Assembly: GCF_001705435.1 (NCBI RefSeq) | Contig: NZ_MDEN01000062.1 | Location: forward strand, 124,001 to 188,000 | DNA from: Pseudomonas graminis | GTDB taxonomy: Bacteria > Pseudomonadota > Gammaproteobacteria > Pseudomonadales > Pseudomonadaceae | DNA: 64,000 nt | Direction: 5' to 3' | Shown: piece by piece, positions 62,651 to 64,000 of the stretch | Layout: each line of letters begins with the position of its first letter | Position numbering within the stretch: position 1 is the first letter of the stretch | Made by a program: the position numbers and the translations under genes | Notes under the pieces: model-generated | The model's database searches: none | What the model saw: only the letters and a program-made list of their open reading frames with translations | Told to the model about the DNA's origin: nothing

Positions 62651-63892
62651 ATGCCTGCCACACATGCGTCCCGTCAACACGGTCTGCTCGATGTACCTGC
62701 GCTGCGTAAGCACGCAAAACGTCTTCTCAAAGCCCTGAACACCCACGAAGCGGATGACGCCCGGGCGCAATTGCGCGCGATGGGCCTGCCGGGGCCGGCC
62801 TATCGGCTCGCCGACACCCAATGGCTGGTGGCCCGGGACGCAGGGTTCGCCAGTTGGCCCAAATTGATCGCCCATGCCGATGCCGTCGGATTTGCCGCCC
62901 GCCATCCGGATTTTGCGGCGACGGGTGAAGCACAGGTTCAGCACTGGCGCTGCGGCAATGACATCGAGCGCAGCCTGCGCGTTGCCGGCTTCGCAGGTGC
63001 GTTCCAGATGTTCGACGACCCCATGGTCATGGGACCGGTTCCCGCGCTGCCTGACGACGACTATTGGGCGGTGAGGGCAGTCTTTGCCCAGCAGGCCTTC
63101 GGCTTGTCGGCCCGTGATGCTCAGCAACGGCAGGCGACTCAGCGCGGGGCTTTGGCACGCCTGAATGCCGACAGTGAACTGGTCCTGTGGTGCGAAGCCG
63201 ATGCCTACGATCAGCTGTTTCTGGTTCGGCTGCTGGCGAGTTTGCCCTGCGTCCCGCGCAGGCTGGAGCTGATCGAGATCAACCGCGTGCCCGGCGTCGA
63301 GCGATTCATTGGCATCGGGCAACTGGCCCCGGACGTGCTCGCCTGGCTCTGGCCCCAGCGGCGCGCCATCGGTGAAGACGCACTGGCACTGGCGCGGCAG
63401 GTATGGGCGGCCTACACCGCAGCGGACCCGACTCGCTGGGCCGAGCTTGCGGCACAGCACCATTCGGCGCTGCCGCTGCTCGGTCCCGCGCTGGCAAGAC
63501 AACTGCAGGAACTGCCCGGCGCAGAGGATGGCTTGAGCCTGACCCAGCGGCTGACCCTGCGCATTCTCGCGGAGAAAGGCGAGATGCCGGCGGGGAAGGT
63601 GTTCGGTCATTTGATGCTGACCTATGAGCCGCTGCCGTATCTGGGCGACATGATGTTCAACGCGCTGCTGAGACCGCTCATCGACGCACCGCACCCGCTG
63701 CTGCACGAACAATCGGGCAGCGAATGGCCCAAGCGACTCGTCCGGCTGACGGCCCTGGGTGAGCGCGTCGTGCGCGGGGAAGTGAACTGGCTTGATCTTG
63801 AGCCCGCAGAGCGGTGGGTCGGCGGTGTGCAGATTATTGCGGACCGCTTGCCCTGGGTGGTCAGCCCCGAAGGGCGGGTGTGGCGTCGCTGA
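62651..63892 (+). CDS. DUF1835-like hypothetical protein
   Basis: A 413-residue soluble protein from ATG 62651, with AAAGGAG seven bases upstream. The region GNDIERSLRVAGFAGAFQMF and DDPMVMGPVP (about 105-135) resembles the start of DUF1835. The N-terminal 90 residues are helical with WLVARDAGFASWPKLIAHAD, similar to short leader segments found in ankyrin-like proteins. The rest is helical and rich in leucine. Function unknown. Confidence 0.7.
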   Translation: MPATHASRQHGLLDVPALRKHAKRLLKALNTHEADDARAQLRAMGLPGPAYRLADTQWLVARDAGFASWPKLIAHADAVGFAARHPDFAATGEAQVQHWRCGNDIERSLRVAGFAGAFQMFDDPMVMGPVPALPDDDYWAVRAVFAQQAFGLSARDAQQRQATQRGALARLNADSELVLWCEADAYDQLFLVRLLASLPCVPRRLELIEINRVPGVERFIGIGQLAPDVLAWLWPQRRAIGEDALALARQVWAAYTAADPTRWAELAAQHHSALPLLGPALARQLQELPGAEDGLSLTQRLTLRILAEKGEMPAGKVFGHLMLTYEPLPYLGDMMFNALLRPLIDAPHPLLHEQSGSEWPKRLVRLTALGERVVRGEVNWLDLEPAERWVGGVQIIADRLPWVVSPEGRVWRR

Positions 63893-64000
63893 CTAGGCCA
63901 GAGGCGTCAGCGCCTTCTCCATGATGATCGTCCGCTCTTCGCCGTGGTATTCATCCCGAACGGTCGAGTAGCCCAGGGACTGGTAGAAGCCCTCGGCCGT
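63893..64000 (-). CDS. GNAT acetyltransferase, C-terminal end (cut by window edge)
   Basis: The minus strand from the window edge to the stop at 63893-63895 encodes TAEGFYQSLGYSTVRDEYHG, and then EERTIMEKALTPLA. The pattern A..FY...GY......Y.G.....M.K.L is the end of GNAT-family acetyltransferases. The gene converges with the DUF1835-like gene with no gap. The substrate cannot be told. Confidence 0.8.
   Translation of the reverse strand, partial: TAEGFYQSLGYSTVRDEYHGEERTIIMEKALTPLA

Overview
The window is a 64-kb chromosomal segment of a Pseudomonas, most like the P. fluorescens/P. syringae group. The evidence is high GC, dense operons, Pseudomonas-type REP/REPIN repeats, an AlgE/PsmE-type alginate epimerase, tricarballylate (tcu) genes and a type VI secretion cluster ordered like P. 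aeruginosa H2-T6SS. I see no tRNA, rRNA, CRISPR array, insertion sequence or phage gene. Almost every gene is intact. One short ORF looks like a decayed gene, and the genes at both window edges are cut.

Left part, 1-13.8 kb, two minus-strand operons. The first (5341 down to 1) encodes a thermostable-hemolysin-family protein, an AMP-dependent acyl ligase, a heme-oxygenase-like di-iron protein, an SDR reductase, an exported TPR protein and an OmpR/QseB-type response regulator with its sensor kinase. Its promoter carries two copies of a PmrA/QseB-like box in inverted orientation, which suggests autoregulation. The second (13515 down to 5604) is an amide/peptide uptake and hydrolysis operon: AmiC-like sensor, AmiR-like ANTAR antiterminator, two permeases, a binding protein, an acetamidase/formamidase and a fused double ATPase. 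A strong intrinsic terminator lies directly in front of the first gene, as expected for antitermination control.

Middle-left, 13.8-24 kb: a LysR regulator divergent from a MmgE/PrpD-family protein with a Tat signal; the tricarballylate set tcuC-tcuB-tcuA with divergent tcuR; a decayed DUF2314-like fragment; a GcvA-like LysR regulator followed by an EamA transporter; and a small hypothetical gene.

Centre, 24.1-45.8 kb: a complete core H2-like T6SS. hcp (tssD) is divergent from a long, tightly packed operon tssA-B-C-E-F-G-H(clpV)-sigma54 activator-small lipoprotein-fha-tssJ-K-L-M-pppA-ppkA. VgrG, PAAR and effectors are not in the window. The hcp/tssA intergenic region holds three copies of an 18-bp palindrome and a -24/-12-like promoter facing hcp. 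Together with the in-cluster sigma54 activator these form a plausible control circuit.

Right part, 45.8-64 kb: a polyol-type MFS transporter, a DUF3772/MscS channel, a leaderless DNA/RNA non-specific endonuclease, an HscC-type Hsp70 with a membrane J-domain partner that has RPD instead of HPD, a group of envelope proteins (DUF6585, DUF3053 lipoprotein, M48 protease, small membrane protein), an extracellular mannuronan C5-epimerase with an RTX tail, a DUF1835-like protein and the end of a GNAT acetyltransferase. REPINs lie in three of the intergenic gaps.
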